From PALSA-505 sp036495485 (GTDB lineage: Bacteria > Actinomycetota > Actinomycetes > Streptosporangiales > Streptosporangiaceae): a DNA stretch of 64,000 bases. This document shows, piece after piece, positions 1 to 12,770 of this stretch. Within the stretch, counting starts at the first letter, position 1. Each line of letters begins with the position of its first letter. Position numbers and translations under genes: made by a program. The notes under the pieces are model-generated. The model saw only the letters and a list, made by a program, of their open reading frames with translations, ran no database searches and was not told the origin of the DNA. The stretch is from NCBI GenBank assembly GCA_036495485.1, contig DASXMU010000107.1, positions 1 to 64,000 on the forward strand. The letters are read 5' to 3'.

Positions 1-1
1 G

Positions 2-4558
<4,557 letters not shown>

Positions 4559-4658
4559 AGCAGCGAGCTTCCCGGCGGGCTCTCGGCCGCATCCTGCGGG
4601 GCCATGTCCTGTGGGTGCCCGTTCTGCGGGGCCACCTGGTGCTCGGGGGTCTCCGGGG

Positions 4659-5579
4659 TCACGTCCCCAGAGGGTCCGGCAGGTCAGCACCTGCCGGCGA
4701 ATCTTCGCTAGCACCCCCCGCGTCCTGGCTTGCGGCCTGCTGGCTTCCGCCTGTGTCCTTGCTCCCGGCCGTGGCCGGGCTCTCCGCCGCAGCCCCGCCC
4801 CTGCGCTGCGAGACCACGAACCAGACGAGTCCCGCCAGGGTCAGCACCGAGGCGATGTAGAAGTTCAGCCGCTGCCCGAGGAAGTGCTCGGACGGGTCGA
4901 CGCGCAGCGACTCCTCAAAGATGCGGAACGCCGAATAAGCGGTCACGTACAGTGCGAACAGCCCGGGCGGCCGGATCCTGCGATGGTGACCCAGCCACAC
5001 CAGCCCCGCCGCGACCAGCAGGTCGAAGATCAGCTCATACAGGAACGTCGGGTGGAACGTGCTGAATTGGCCGTACCCCTGATACCGGTTGATCGGCGGG
5101 ATCTCCAGCGCCCACGGCAGCTTCGTCGGCCCACCGTAAAGTTCCTTGTTGAAGTAGTTGCCGATCCGCCCGATCCCCTGGGCGACCAGCAGCGCCGGCG
5201 CGATCGCCTCCATGAAATCGGTGGCCTTCGCGCCGGCCCGGCGCACCCGCCACGCCCCGACGATCGCGGCCAGCACTATGCCGCCCCAGATGCCCAGGCC
5301 GCCGCTCCATACCGCGAACACCCCCCACCAGTGATGCGGGATGTATTTCGGGGTGGTGATGTCGAAGTAGATCCGCCCGCCGATGATCCCGGCGGGCACA
5401 CTCCAGATCGCGACGTCCATCACCAGGTCCCGGCGGCCGCCCATGGCGGCCCAGCGCCGCTGCGTGATCACGATGGCCAGCGCGATGCCGACCAGGTACA
5501 TCAGCGCGTAATAGTGGATATAGAGCACGCTGATGTGGAAGCCGCTCACCGACGGGCTGGGAATAAACGACAGGCCCAT
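4659..5579 (-). CDS. lgt: Prolipoprotein diacylglyceryl transferase
   Basis: Lgt is the membrane enzyme that moves diacylglycerol from phosphatidylglycerol to the lipobox cysteine of prolipoproteins. The family signature GRIGNYFNKELYG is present, with several hydrophobic membrane segments and a N-terminal FIPSPS stretch typical of actinobacterial Lgt. I start at MGLSFIPS (5579); the frame is open 16 codons further up (5627), but those residues do not look like Lgt. The C-terminal tail after about residue 270 is a Gly/Ala/Ser-rich, variable extension common in actinomycetes. It is convergent with the NRPS gene and divergent from the hydroxylase at 5921. It is usually a housekeeping gene, so it may mark a boundary between clusters. 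One lipoprotein (17137-19023) lies nearby. Confidence 0.97.
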   Translation of the reverse strand: MGLSFIPSPSVSGFHISVLYIHYYALMYLVGIALAIVITQRRWAAMGGRRDLVMDVAIWSVPAGIIGGRIYFDITTPKYIPHHWWGVFAVWSGGLGIWGGIVLAAIVGAWRVRRAGAKATDFMEAIAPALLVAQGIGRIGNYFNKELYGGPTKLPWALEIPPINRYQGYGQFSTFHPTFLYELIFDLLVAAGLVWLGHHRRIRPPGLFALYVTAYSAFRIFEESLRVDPSEHFLGQRLNFYIASVLTLAGLVWFVVSQRRGGAAAESPATAGSKDTGGSQQAASQDAGGASEDSPAGADLPDPLGT

Positions 5580-5920
5580 CTGCGCGAGATTACCCGGTGC
5601 CCCGGCCAGCGGGCGCATCGGGGGCAATTCAGGTATCGAAGCGTTACCGCTCCCCTCGGGGGACGGCGGCCATGCGGTGCGGCAGCCTCAGCTCCGGCAT
5701 CCGGCGCGAGCAGCGGCTCACCGGTGCCCGCCGCCCGCCGCGACGCCAGCGCCGGCCGCCATGCCGGCGGGCCGCCATGGTGCGAACCCGCCCGCCGTTC
5801 CAGGCGTCCGAGCCAATCCTCTTGACACGGCTCCGCTCCGTCCGGGATGAATGTTACGACAAATCAGGACGAAGAGGGCGGATTTGACTCGTACTATGGT
5901 ATCCAGTACCATTATCTGCA
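5580..5920. promoter_or_regulatory. Divergent intergenic region lgt / hydroxylase with inverted repeat and -35-like boxes
   Basis: No gene is supported in these 341 bp. On the plus strand there is a perfect TTGACA at 5822-5827 without a good -10, and a TTGACT at 5884-5889 followed after 17 nt by TACCAT (5907-5912). That TACCAT is one arm of a perfect inverted repeat, ATGGTA (5896-5901), 5-nt spacer, TACCAT. The repeat ends 8 nt before the ATG at 5921, which has no Shine-Dalgarno sequence, so the transcript may be nearly leaderless. The inverted repeat could be an operator. All of this is read by eye. Confidence 0.35.
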
Positions 5921-6862
5921 ATGGATTCTTCGCCAGAAACGACCTGTGCTCCGGCACTAGTCCAAGGCGGCGAGTATGCCAGCATAGCAGAATGGATATC
6001 CGCGAACCCGGAATGGGTAGATCTTCTTTACATCAATGGATCCATTCTTTTCCGAGGATTCGATGTACTGGATCCAGCTGCTTTCGACACGACGCTTGAC
6101 TCGCTGCTCGAACCGGTCGCTGAATTCTCCGAGGAGACGTCACCGCGGAGCAGCATAGGCGCTAGGGCGTTCACCTCGACCGACTATCCCCGGCGCTACC
6201 CCATCCAGTTTCACCACGAGTTTTCCTATCGCAAGAACTACCCAGACCGGGTGGCATTCTGCTGCCTGACTCCGGCTGCCTCGGGCGGCGCGACCCCGCT
6301 CGCCGACTCGCGCAAGGTGCTGCGCAGGCTTCGCACCGGCGTTGTCGAGCGGTTCGAGAAACTCGGCATCGCCTATGTCAGGAACTTCAGCGGCCTCGGC
6401 GTTTCCTGGGAGAAATCCTTCGGCACGACCGACAAGGCACGGATATCGGAATATTGCCGCGCCCACGACATCGAGCATTCCTGGACCGGCGACGATCTGC
6501 GCACCCGCCAGACGGCGCCCGCGGTCATCACCCATCCCGTCACGGCCGAACGCGCCTGGTTCAACTCCGTGCTGAACCTCAACGTCGCCGGAACCGAACC
6601 GGAATCGGTCCGCGAGGCAATGCGGTCGCTTCCGGCGGGCTCGCTGCCCACGAACACCACCTACGGCTCTGGCGACCCGATCGAGCCGGATGTGCTAGAG
6701 CAGGTCAGGCAGGCATACGCGCAGGAAGCCATCAGGTTCCGCTGGCACAAAGGAGACGTCCTCCTCATTGACAATGTCCTGACGGCGCACGCCCGCGACC
6801 CTTTCGAGGGCAACCGGAGCATCATCGTCGGAATGGGTTCTGCGATCACCAGGCCAGGCTGA
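5921..6862 (+). CDS. TauD/TfdA-family Fe(II)/2-oxoglutarate dioxygenase, SyrP-like hydroxylase
   Basis: 313 aa. The iron-binding facial triad is visible: H98-x-E100 in FHHEFSY and H290 in TAHARDPF. R299 follows as the likely 2-oxoglutarate carboxylate ligand. The GGATPLADSR motif after the first His is typical of the TauD/SyrP/clavaminate-synthase-like group. SyrP relatives beta-hydroxylate an aminoacyl residue held on an NRPS carrier domain, so a residue of the adjacent NRPS peptide, or the free carrier protein at 8087, is a plausible substrate (inference). The first 150 bases are noticeably less GC-rich than the rest. The start has no ribosome-binding site. The stop lies 15 nt before the sulfotransferase, so the two are probably co-transcribed. 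Confidence 0.9.
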   Translation: MDSSPETTCAPALVQGGEYASIAEWISANPEWVDLLYINGSILFRGFDVLDPAAFDTTLDSLLEPVAEFSEETSPRSSIGARAFTSTDYPRRYPIQFHHEFSYRKNYPDRVAFCCLTPAASGGATPLADSRKVLRRLRTGVVERFEKLGIAYVRNFSGLGVSWEKSFGTTDKARISEYCRAHDIEHSWTGDDLRTRQTAPAVITHPVTAERAWFNSVLNLNVAGTEPESVREAMRSLPAGSLPTNTTYGSGDPIEPDVLEQVRQAYAQEAIRFRWHKGDVLLIDNVLTAHARDPFEGNRSIIVGMGSAITRPG

Positions 6863-6877
6863 TGAGAAACGATCCCG

Positions 6878-8044
6878 ATGCCGGCTGATCCGCCCGCCTC
6901 AGCGCCCCGGATATGCCTCGTACTCAGCACCGGACGATGCGGCTCCACGGCATTGTCCGGCATTGTGCGCGCGCACCCGGACGCGCTGAGCGTCTCCGAG
7001 CTGTTCTCCGCGCTGTGCGATCACGACCTCATTGAGCGGGAGCTCACCGGCGCCGGCTTCTGGGACATGCTCAGCACGCCGAGCCAGACCGACCTGGTCG
7101 GCCTGCGCTGTGAGGTCAGGCTGGACGAGATGCTCTACCCGGCGTTCGACCCGCGCCCGGGCGCGAGCCGGTTCAGCCCCGCCACCGGCCTTCCGCCGCT
7201 GATCCAGGTGGTGCTGCCGCATCTGACCGAGCGCCCCGACGACTCCTACGCCACGCTCGAGGACACGACCCGCAGGCAGCCCCGGCGGCGGCTGTCCGAG
7301 CACCTGCGCTGGCTCTTCGGCGCCCTCGCCGCGGTCGCGCAAGACCCGGCAGATTCGGTACCCCCCGGGGCCGGCCACGCCGGAAGCGCCGGGCTTTCCG
7401 CTAACGCCGGCAGCTCCGGCCGCGTCGGCCAGCCGTCGGTCGTCGTCGAGCGCTCCGGCGGCTCGCTGGCCTACGCCGCCGCGCTGATGCGGCTGTTCCC
7501 GCAGGCACGGGTCGTGCACTTGTTCCGGGACGGCCGCGAGTGCGCCCTGTCGATGAGCCGGCACGGACGCTACAAGATGGCGGCGATCCGGGCGGCGATG
7601 CACGCCAGGCTCGGCTACGACCCATATGCCATCGGGACGGCCGGCCAGACAGCGCCCGAAGCCGGCCCCGAGGACGAGGAACTGGCCGCGCTGACCCCCG
7701 GCCGGATCACCCGCGCCGGCTTCGACAAGTTCGAAGTGCCACTGCGCAGGTACGGGACGATGTGGTCAAAGATGATCATCGACGGGCTGGCCGAGCTTCC
7801 CGGCCCGCCCCGGCTGCTGCCGCTGGATTATGCTGACCTGGTTGCCAGGCCCGGCGAGTCCATCGGGAGGCTGCTGGACTTTCTCGGCCTAGAGCGCGAC
7901 CCGGGCTGGGAGCGCCGGGCCGCGGGCCAGGTCAGGCCGGGCCGCGACGCTCGCGAGGAGGTCAGCGAGCAGCAGTGGGGCGAGCTGACCCGCGCCTGCC
8001 GGCTCGGTATGAACCACCTGTATGGCCGCGGCGGCTGGACATGA
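6878..8044 (+). CDS. Sulfotransferase family protein
   Basis: 388 aa. The 5'-phosphosulfate loop STGRCGSTAL lies at residues 17-26. A second PAPS-binding segment with LFRDGRECALSMSR lies near residue 214, the usual order for cytosolic PAPS-dependent sulfotransferases. Such enzymes sulfate a hydroxyl, phenol or amine; in this setting the substrate is probably the hydroxylated peptide or a carrier-bound unit. A Gly/Ala/Ser-rich insertion near residues 155-185 looks like a disordered linker. It sits 15 nt after the dioxygenase and 42 nt before the carrier protein gene, consistent with one operon. The acceptor cannot be read from sequence. Confidence 0.88.
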   Translation: MPADPPASAPRICLVLSTGRCGSTALSGIVRAHPDALSVSELFSALCDHDLIERELTGAGFWDMLSTPSQTDLVGLRCEVRLDEMLYPAFDPRPGASRFSPATGLPPLIQVVLPHLTERPDDSYATLEDTTRRQPRRRLSEHLRWLFGALAAVAQDPADSVPPGAGHAGSAGLSANAGSSGRVGQPSVVVERSGGSLAYAAALMRLFPQARVVHLFRDGRECALSMSRHGRYKMAAIRAAMHARLGYDPYAIGTAGQTAPEAGPEDEELAALTPGRITRAGFDKFEVPLRRYGTMWSKMIIDGLAELPGPPRLLPLDYADLVARPGESIGRLLDFLGLERDPGWERRAAGQVRPGRDAREEVSEQQWGELTRACRLGMNHLYGRGGWT

Positions 8045-8086
8045 CCCGGCGCCCTGGCACCGCCTTGTACCCCGACAGGAGCTGCC

Positions 8087-8344
8087 ATGAATGACGTGTC
8101 CATATCCGAAGCGCTCGACATGCTCACCGACGTATCCGGCGTCGAGGACGTCAGCCCCCAGATGACCCTGCAGGCGCTGCACCTCGACTCGCTCCAGCTC
8201 GTTGAATGGGTCTCCCTGCTGGAGGAGAAGCTCGACGTCGACCTGGACATCCGGCAGCTGAACACCACCGAGTTCGAAGACCGCAGCATCAGCGACATCC
8301 TCGACATGCTGAAGAAGAGGGCCGCCAGCGCTCCCTCGCTGTGA
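8087..8344 (+). CDS. Free-standing acyl carrier protein
   Basis: 85 aa, acidic, with the phosphopantetheine motif LHLDSLQLVEW (Ser in DSL), which is the standard size and shape of a discrete ACP. AGGAG at 8076-8080 is a good ribosome-binding site. It lies between the sulfotransferase and the MaoC-like gene and is followed by a P450. This suggests an acyl or aminoacyl unit is held on this protein while tailoring enzymes act. A separate loading enzyme for it is not evident in the window. Confidence 0.93.
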   Translation: MNDVSISEALDMLTDVSGVEDVSPQMTLQALHLDSLQLVEWVSLLEEKLDVDLDIRQLNTTEFEDRSISDILDMLKKRAASAPSL

Positions 8345-8366
8345 TCCCGGGCGACCGGCCGCAGGC

Positions 8367-9296
8367 GTGAGTGAGCAGGAGCAGGACTACACCGGGCCGC
8401 TGGACCCGCTGGACTTCACGATCAGCGATCAGGTGCAGGGCCAGTGCCTGGAGGCCCTGGAGGACTACCACCCGCGGTATGTGCTGGGCCGCCGCGGCGC
8501 TGCCCCGCTCACCCACCCGGGAATCCTGCTCAGCCAGAGCAACGTAACCAGGAGCCCGTCCTTCACTGGGCCGAATACCCGGTGGATCCACCTGCGGGAG
8601 CGGACCCGGTTCACCGCGCCCGCCCGGCTGGGCGACAAGCTGACCGTCCGGTGGGTTGTCGAGGAGCACGAGCCGTGGTTCGGCCGCCGCCTCACCCGCG
8701 TTTCATGCGCCGTGACCCGCGACGAGTCCGGGATCCTGCACCGGCTGATGTGGGGCCTGCGAGCCTCCGCAGAACGGCCGGTTCCTGGCAGGGACGAGCG
8801 GCCTGATGGTCCGGCTCCCGGATCGTCTGCTGCCCGATCGTCCGGTCCGGCGCCCGGACGGCGCCGCCCCGGTGCGGCGCCCGGTCCGGCGTTGCGAGCC
8901 TCGCCCGACCTGGCGGGCTGGGAGATCCCGGGCCGGCGCAAGCACGTGACCAGCGACCGGATCCAGCTGTTCTCCGGGCGGGTGGCTCATACGCTGCACA
9001 CCGACGAGCAGGTCGCGAAGCAGGCCGGCCTGCCGGCGCCGGTTGCCTCCGCCACGCAGGGGATGGGGTACCTCTGCGAGTTCATGATCGACAACTTCGG
9101 CGAGGGATGGCTGTCCGGCGGAAGCTGGGAGCTGACCTTCCGCAAGCCGGTCTTTCCCGATGACTGGCTCTGTGCTTCCGGCCGGATCACTGCCACCCGG
9201 CAGGCCGGCGAGGGCGTCAGTTGCAGTGCCGACGTACGGCTGGCAAATGATCGTGACGTGACAGTGACGAGCGGGATCGCAACGGTCGCGTACTGA
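8367..9296 (+). CDS. MaoC-like double hot-dog protein with altered active site
   Basis: 309 aa from a GTG start 22 nt after the ACP stop. Two hot-dog halves are joined by a Gly/Pro/Arg/Ala-rich linker near residues 135-175. The second half aligns with R-specific enoyl-CoA hydratases (HTDEQVAKQAGLPAP, then FRKPVFPDD). The catalytic Asp of the Asp-x4-His pair is replaced by V206 while H211 remains, and the usual HGM segment reads QGM. This is my alignment by eye. It may be an acyl-binding or non-hydratase protein rather than a working dehydratase. It probably acts on the acyl group of the ACP next door. Confidence 0.82.
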   Translation: MSEQEQDYTGPLDPLDFTISDQVQGQCLEALEDYHPRYVLGRRGAAPLTHPGILLSQSNVTRSPSFTGPNTRWIHLRERTRFTAPARLGDKLTVRWVVEEHEPWFGRRLTRVSCAVTRDESGILHRLMWGLRASAERPVPGRDERPDGPAPGSSAARSSGPAPGRRRPGAAPGPALRASPDLAGWEIPGRRKHVTSDRIQLFSGRVAHTLHTDEQVAKQAGLPAPVASATQGMGYLCEFMIDNFGEGWLSGGSWELTFRKPVFPDDWLCASGRITATRQAGEGVSCSADVRLANDRDVTVTSGIATVAY

Positions 9297-9527
9297 CCTC
9301 GCCCTTCGCGCAGCCACTCGGGGCGCGGCACCTTGAGCCGGTCTTCCAGGCTGTGGCTTCAGAGCATCTTGAGATGGGATAGGCGCAAGTTCCGTGTGGG
9401 ATTCTATACGCTTCTTGATAACAGGAGTGCCTGTACTTGTCATCCCATTGTCGCGTGGTTGCAACATAGCAATGGTCCGTGCGATAGTGGGTGCGACAGG
9501 CGCGGCGGAACCTTACAAAGGGGTATC

Positions 9528-10694
9528 GTGTCCGGGGCACTGGCTAATGATCCAATTCGGGATCTCGCTGAGATGCCGAACCCCCGCAACCCATATCCTA
9601 TCTATGATCGCTTGCGTGAGACCAGCCCGGTGTGCTGGAGCGATCTAATTGGTTCCTGGATCCTCACTCGCTATGCGGATTGCGCTGCGATTTTGCGTAA
9701 TCCATCGAGCTTCGCCTCGGACTGGCGGAGGGTCGGGGAAAGCATTCCTGAGTCAACGCTCAGTATTCAAATGCTGGACCCACCTGAACACACGAGAATC
9801 CGCCGGCTACTGGTCGATGCGGTCCGGGCCCTGGATTATCGCTCGGTCGAGCGAATGGTAGCCGACCAGGTTCGTGCTCGGCTCGAAAGGCTAAGCAGCC
9901 AGGAAATGTTCGACTATATCGCCGAACTGGCCGCGCCGCTGGCGCTGGATACCATCACCGCCGTTCTCGGCTGTCCGCGGCCCGACCCCGCCTGGTTCTT
10001 CGGCTTGTCCCAGCGCATCGTCGACGGGATGGACGCCGGGATATGGCCTGAGGCCGCCGAGCCTGGCGTGGCGGCACGGGCGGAGCTTGCCAGCTTCGCC
10101 GAAACGTGGCTTACTAATCCTGGGCCGGAGGGTCTGGCAGGATACGTCGCCACGCGGGCGGCTGACTTCGGCGTCGCCCGTCCGGTCCTGCTTAACAGCC
10201 TGCGCGCGGTCCTGCATGCGGGCTTCGAATCCGCGGGCAGGTTGCTGGGGAACGGGCTCGCGGCACTCCTGGCGGAACCCGATGCCCTGACGAGGCTGGC
10301 ACGCAGCGACCCTTCCCGCGCGGTAGAGGAGATCGTGCGTTTCGCCGCGCCGGTGCAAGCGGACGCGCGGGCCTGCGTCGACGCAACCCGGATAGGCGAG
10401 CATGTCATAACGTCCGGCACCCCAGTGACCATACTGCTGGGGGCAGCCAACCGCGATCCTGCCAGGTTCGCCAGGCCCGGTGCCCTGGACTTCGCCCGCG
10501 ATCCCAATCCGCATCTGGGATTCGGCCGCGGTGCTCATTCCTGCCTTGGGCAGTCGCTGGCCGTTCTGCAAGCACGCGTTGTCTTCGGCATGATCGCGGC
10601 CGAATATCCCCGGATCCGGGCCGTGAGCGAGCCGGTCTACCGGCGCAACCTCACGCTGCGGGGCATAGCCAGATTCGAGATCTGCCTGAACTAG
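9528..10694 (+). CDS. Cytochrome P450
   Basis: 388 aa from GTG at 9528, chosen because AAGGGG at 9518-9523 is a good ribosome-binding site and the P450 fold begins there; the frame is open further up to 9333. Motifs: C-helix PPEHTRIRRL, I-helix AGFESAG in place of the usual AGxxTT, ExxR in EEIVRF, and the haem loop FGRGAHSCLGQ with the cysteine thiolate. It lies after the ACP and MaoC-like genes, and P450s in such positions often hydroxylate a carrier-bound amino acid or acyl chain. No ferredoxin is adjacent. The 231 bp before the start (9297-9527) are less GC-rich and hold no gene I can support. Confidence 0.95.
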   Translation: MSGALANDPIRDLAEMPNPRNPYPIYDRLRETSPVCWSDLIGSWILTRYADCAAILRNPSSFASDWRRVGESIPESTLSIQMLDPPEHTRIRRLLVDAVRALDYRSVERMVADQVRARLERLSSQEMFDYIAELAAPLALDTITAVLGCPRPDPAWFFGLSQRIVDGMDAGIWPEAAEPGVAARAELASFAETWLTNPGPEGLAGYVATRAADFGVARPVLLNSLRAVLHAGFESAGRLLGNGLAALLAEPDALTRLARSDPSRAVEEIVRFAAPVQADARACVDATRIGEHVITSGTPVTILLGAANRDPARFARPGALDFARDPNPHLGFGRGAHSCLGQSLAVLQARVVFGMIAAEYPRIRAVSEPVYRRNLTLRGIARFEICLN

Positions 10695-10717
10695 CAGCGG
10701 GATGAGGTGAAATTGAT

Positions 10718-10758
10718 GCGTTACCTCCACTAAGAAGTTGCGTTACATCCACTAAGAA
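10718..10758 (+). repeat. Pair of 19-nt tandem direct repeats after the P450
   Basis: GCGTTACCTCCACTAAGAA at 10718-10736 recurs with one change (CC to CA) at 10740-10758, a period of 22 nt. It lies between the P450 stop and a strong hairpin. Similar pairs of about 20-nt repeats occur at 29001-29044 and 29132-29171. They may be mobile-element end remnants or binding sites; function unknown. Confidence 0.8.
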
Positions 10759-10767
10759 TCGTAGTTG

Positions 10768-10811
10768 GGTGCCCGGCTGTACTCCGGTACTTTCCAGTAC
10801 AGCCGGGCACC
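10768..10811 (+). terminator. Perfect 16-bp stem hairpin, likely terminator
   Basis: The arms 10768-10783 and 10796-10811 are perfect reverse complements (GGTGCCCGGCTGTACT), with a 12-nt loop. No T-run follows, as is common in actinomycetes. It lies 74 nt after the P450 stop and 103 nt before the next plus-strand gene, so it most likely ends the 5921-10694 operon. Confidence 0.7.
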
Positions 10812-10913
10812 ACCAGCTGCCGACGCCTGACGCCGGGCAGCCGGATATATGACGGCCATCTGCCTTTTCCGGCGTTCCTTTCCCCGCCATGTCTGATCCG
10901 TGGAGGTCGTTCG

Positions 10914-11864
10914 ATGGCCAGTTATCCGGAATCGGCGCCGTTGGCCAGTTGCTTTGATCTGGACCGGCTGAATGCGGACCTGGATGTCCTGCGGCACCAG
11001 CACTGGGGTGCCCAGCGGGCATACGGGCAGGATGGCTTCTGGCGCGAAGCCGATATTGACTGGCGCATCCTGCCATTGCGGAGCGTGGGCGGCGATCCGG
11101 TGCGCACTGACTGTGGCGGTGCCGGCCTCGAGGACTTCGCCGATACCGAGTGGCTGGCCAAGACTCCGTACTTCAGCGAAATCATCGCCGGCATCCCCGC
11201 GCCCGTCCGCAGCGTACGCCTCATGGCCCTCGGCGTGGATACAACCGTGCGCGAGCACTGCGACGGAAAGTACGGGTTCGCGTGCGGGACCCTGCGGCTG
11301 CATGTGCCAGTGCAGACTAACCTCGGGTGCGTCGTTGTCATTGACGGCCGGACCCGCCACTGGGAAGCGGGCAGGCTGTGGTTCGGTGATGTCGGCCGCC
11401 GTCATTACGTCGCCAACACCGGAGACAGCGTCCGCGTGCACCTGGTGATCGACTGCCTGGTCAGCCGGGAGCTCATCGGGCTTTTCCCGCCGGGGTTCCA
11501 GGATCTGCTACCGCTCAGCTGCGTTATGTTCGCGCGGGATCGAGTGCCGCTCGGGCATGCCGAACTCGGCCAGTTCTGCTGCCGTTTCCCTGTGCCCGCC
11601 GAGTTCCCGCAATGGTCCGAAGAGGAGGTCGTGGCCGGGCCCGACGCCGACGGAGCGATCGAGGTCAGCGACGGCCGGCTGTTGCTCAGCATTGACGGCA
11701 AGCCCGCCTTCGGTCTGGTCCACCTCGGGCTCGGCGAGTTCCGCCTCACTGGCTGGACCGAGGAACGCACCATCCTGGTCGGTCCTGATTCAACCGTGAG
11801 ATTCCGCGTGCGCAATGGCCGGCAGTTTCATGAGCTGAGCCGTGCGGCGCGGCAAGCGTGCTGA
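10914..11864 (+). CDS. Aspartyl/asparaginyl beta-hydroxylase-like dioxygenase
   Basis: 316 aa. The AspH-type Fe(II)/2-oxoglutarate core is recognisable: H115-x-D117 in REHCDGK, then TLRLHVPVQTN, the FGD...RHYVANTG segment with H164, and R174-x-H176 in VRVHL. Family members hydroxylate Asp/Asn residues or free amino acids such as proline. About 120 residues after the core form a C-terminal extension I cannot assign. It is the second mononuclear-iron hydroxylase in this block, after the SyrP-like enzyme. It follows a strong hairpin, so it probably has its own promoter, and it is convergent with the sulfotransferase at 11887 with only 22 nt between the stops. Confidence 0.85.
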   Translation: MASYPESAPLASCFDLDRLNADLDVLRHQHWGAQRAYGQDGFWREADIDWRILPLRSVGGDPVRTDCGGAGLEDFADTEWLAKTPYFSEIIAGIPAPVRSVRLMALGVDTTVREHCDGKYGFACGTLRLHVPVQTNLGCVVVIDGRTRHWEAGRLWFGDVGRRHYVANTGDSVRVHLVIDCLVSRELIGLFPPGFQDLLPLSCVMFARDRVPLGHAELGQFCCRFPVPAEFPQWSEEEVVAGPDADGAIEVSDGRLLLSIDGKPAFGLVHLGLGEFRLTGWTEERTILVGPDSTVRFRVRNGRQFHELSRAARQAC

Positions 11865-11886
11865 TCGCCGGAAGCCGCCACCGCGA

Positions 11887-12657
11887 TCACGCGGTCGGCC
11901 GGGCCGGCGGCTTCGTCCCGCGCATCAGCCGACGGCCCCAGGCCGCCGGGGTGGCCGCCACGGAGGTGAGCAAGCGGGAAACAGGTCCCTGGCTGAGCGC
12001 TGCCTGCTGACGACGGCGGAACGCGTCCCGGTCATTTTCGTGCGGGAACGGTCCGGACGGCTCGGGTACGCCGAGGAACGCGCAAAGCGGGCCCCAGCCA
12101 TCGCGTACCGGGAAGACCAGCAGCCGGTCGGCTGGGAAATGGGCCCGGACGGCCGCGATGTGCGCCTCGAATACCGCGATCGTACGGTCCCGGTCGGTAA
12201 AATGGCCGCCTACCTCGCGTTCCCAGACCCGCTGCTGCATGTCTTCCATGGCCTGGACAATGTCATTATCGGCATCGTGGTGACGGGAACTCAGCCGGGT
12301 GAGCAAACGCGTCGTGAGTGGCTGCGGCGCGATTGCCTCGGAAATCGTGGCGCTAGCGCTTTCGTACCACCGCTGTGGATCGCGGATGGTGAGAATAATT
12401 TTCGCGGCTGGAAACGCATCGGCTATCTCGCGCCAGAACGGAGTGGCCGGCGATCCGACGGCCGAGCCGAACCCGTCGAATATCCGGTGCCAATCGGCCA
12501 GCTCGGGGTTCTTTTCGGCCGTAACCCAGTCAGCTGTCCGATGTGGCTCAGCTATGAGCGTTCGCATGTTATAGCACGGGCCGTAACCTAACTGATCGAG
12601 GGCCAGTGCAAGCGAAGTGGTGCCAGTGCGCAAAAAACCTGCCACAGCCACCTGCAT
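11887..12657 (-). CDS. Sulfotransferase family protein (Sulfotransfer_4-like)
   Basis: 256 aa. The N-terminal PAPS loop GFLRTGTTSL is followed by LGYGPCYNM, a combination typical of the Sulfotransfer_4 group. TIRDPQRWYES near residue 93 is the expected 3'-phosphate-binding segment. The true acceptor of this bacterial group is poorly known, so sulfation of a cluster metabolite is inference. It is transcribed in the same direction as the MFS gene (12771-14126), with 113 nt between them, and could share its transcript. It differs in family from the sulfotransferase at 6878. Confidence 0.85.
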   Translation of the reverse strand: MQVAVAGFLRTGTTSLALALDQLGYGPCYNMRTLIAEPHRTADWVTAEKNPELADWHRIFDGFGSAVGSPATPFWREIADAFPAAKIILTIRDPQRWYESASATISEAIAPQPLTTRLLTRLSSRHHDADNDIVQAMEDMQQRVWEREVGGHFTDRDRTIAVFEAHIAAVRAHFPADRLLVFPVRDGWGPLCAFLGVPEPSGPFPHENDRDAFRRRQQAALSQGPVSRLLTSVAATPAAWGRRLMRGTKPPARPTA

Positions 12658-12770
12658 ACGCTTACATTAGCATAGCCGGTACATCATGACAATAAGCTGA
12701 GATAATGCCCATTAGAACGGCTGCTTCCGGTGGGTTTCTTGCGGTGCCGTTGCCGGTCTGCCTGCTGAGT

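Noticed and set aside
4611..5825. 404-codon plus-strand frame over lgt
   Set aside because: Lgt on the minus strand has its family signature; the plus frame is His/Arg/Pro-rich noise.
5718..5957. 79-codon minus-strand frame upstream of lgt
   Set aside because: Overlaps the start of the hydroxylase, has no ribosome-binding site and no features.
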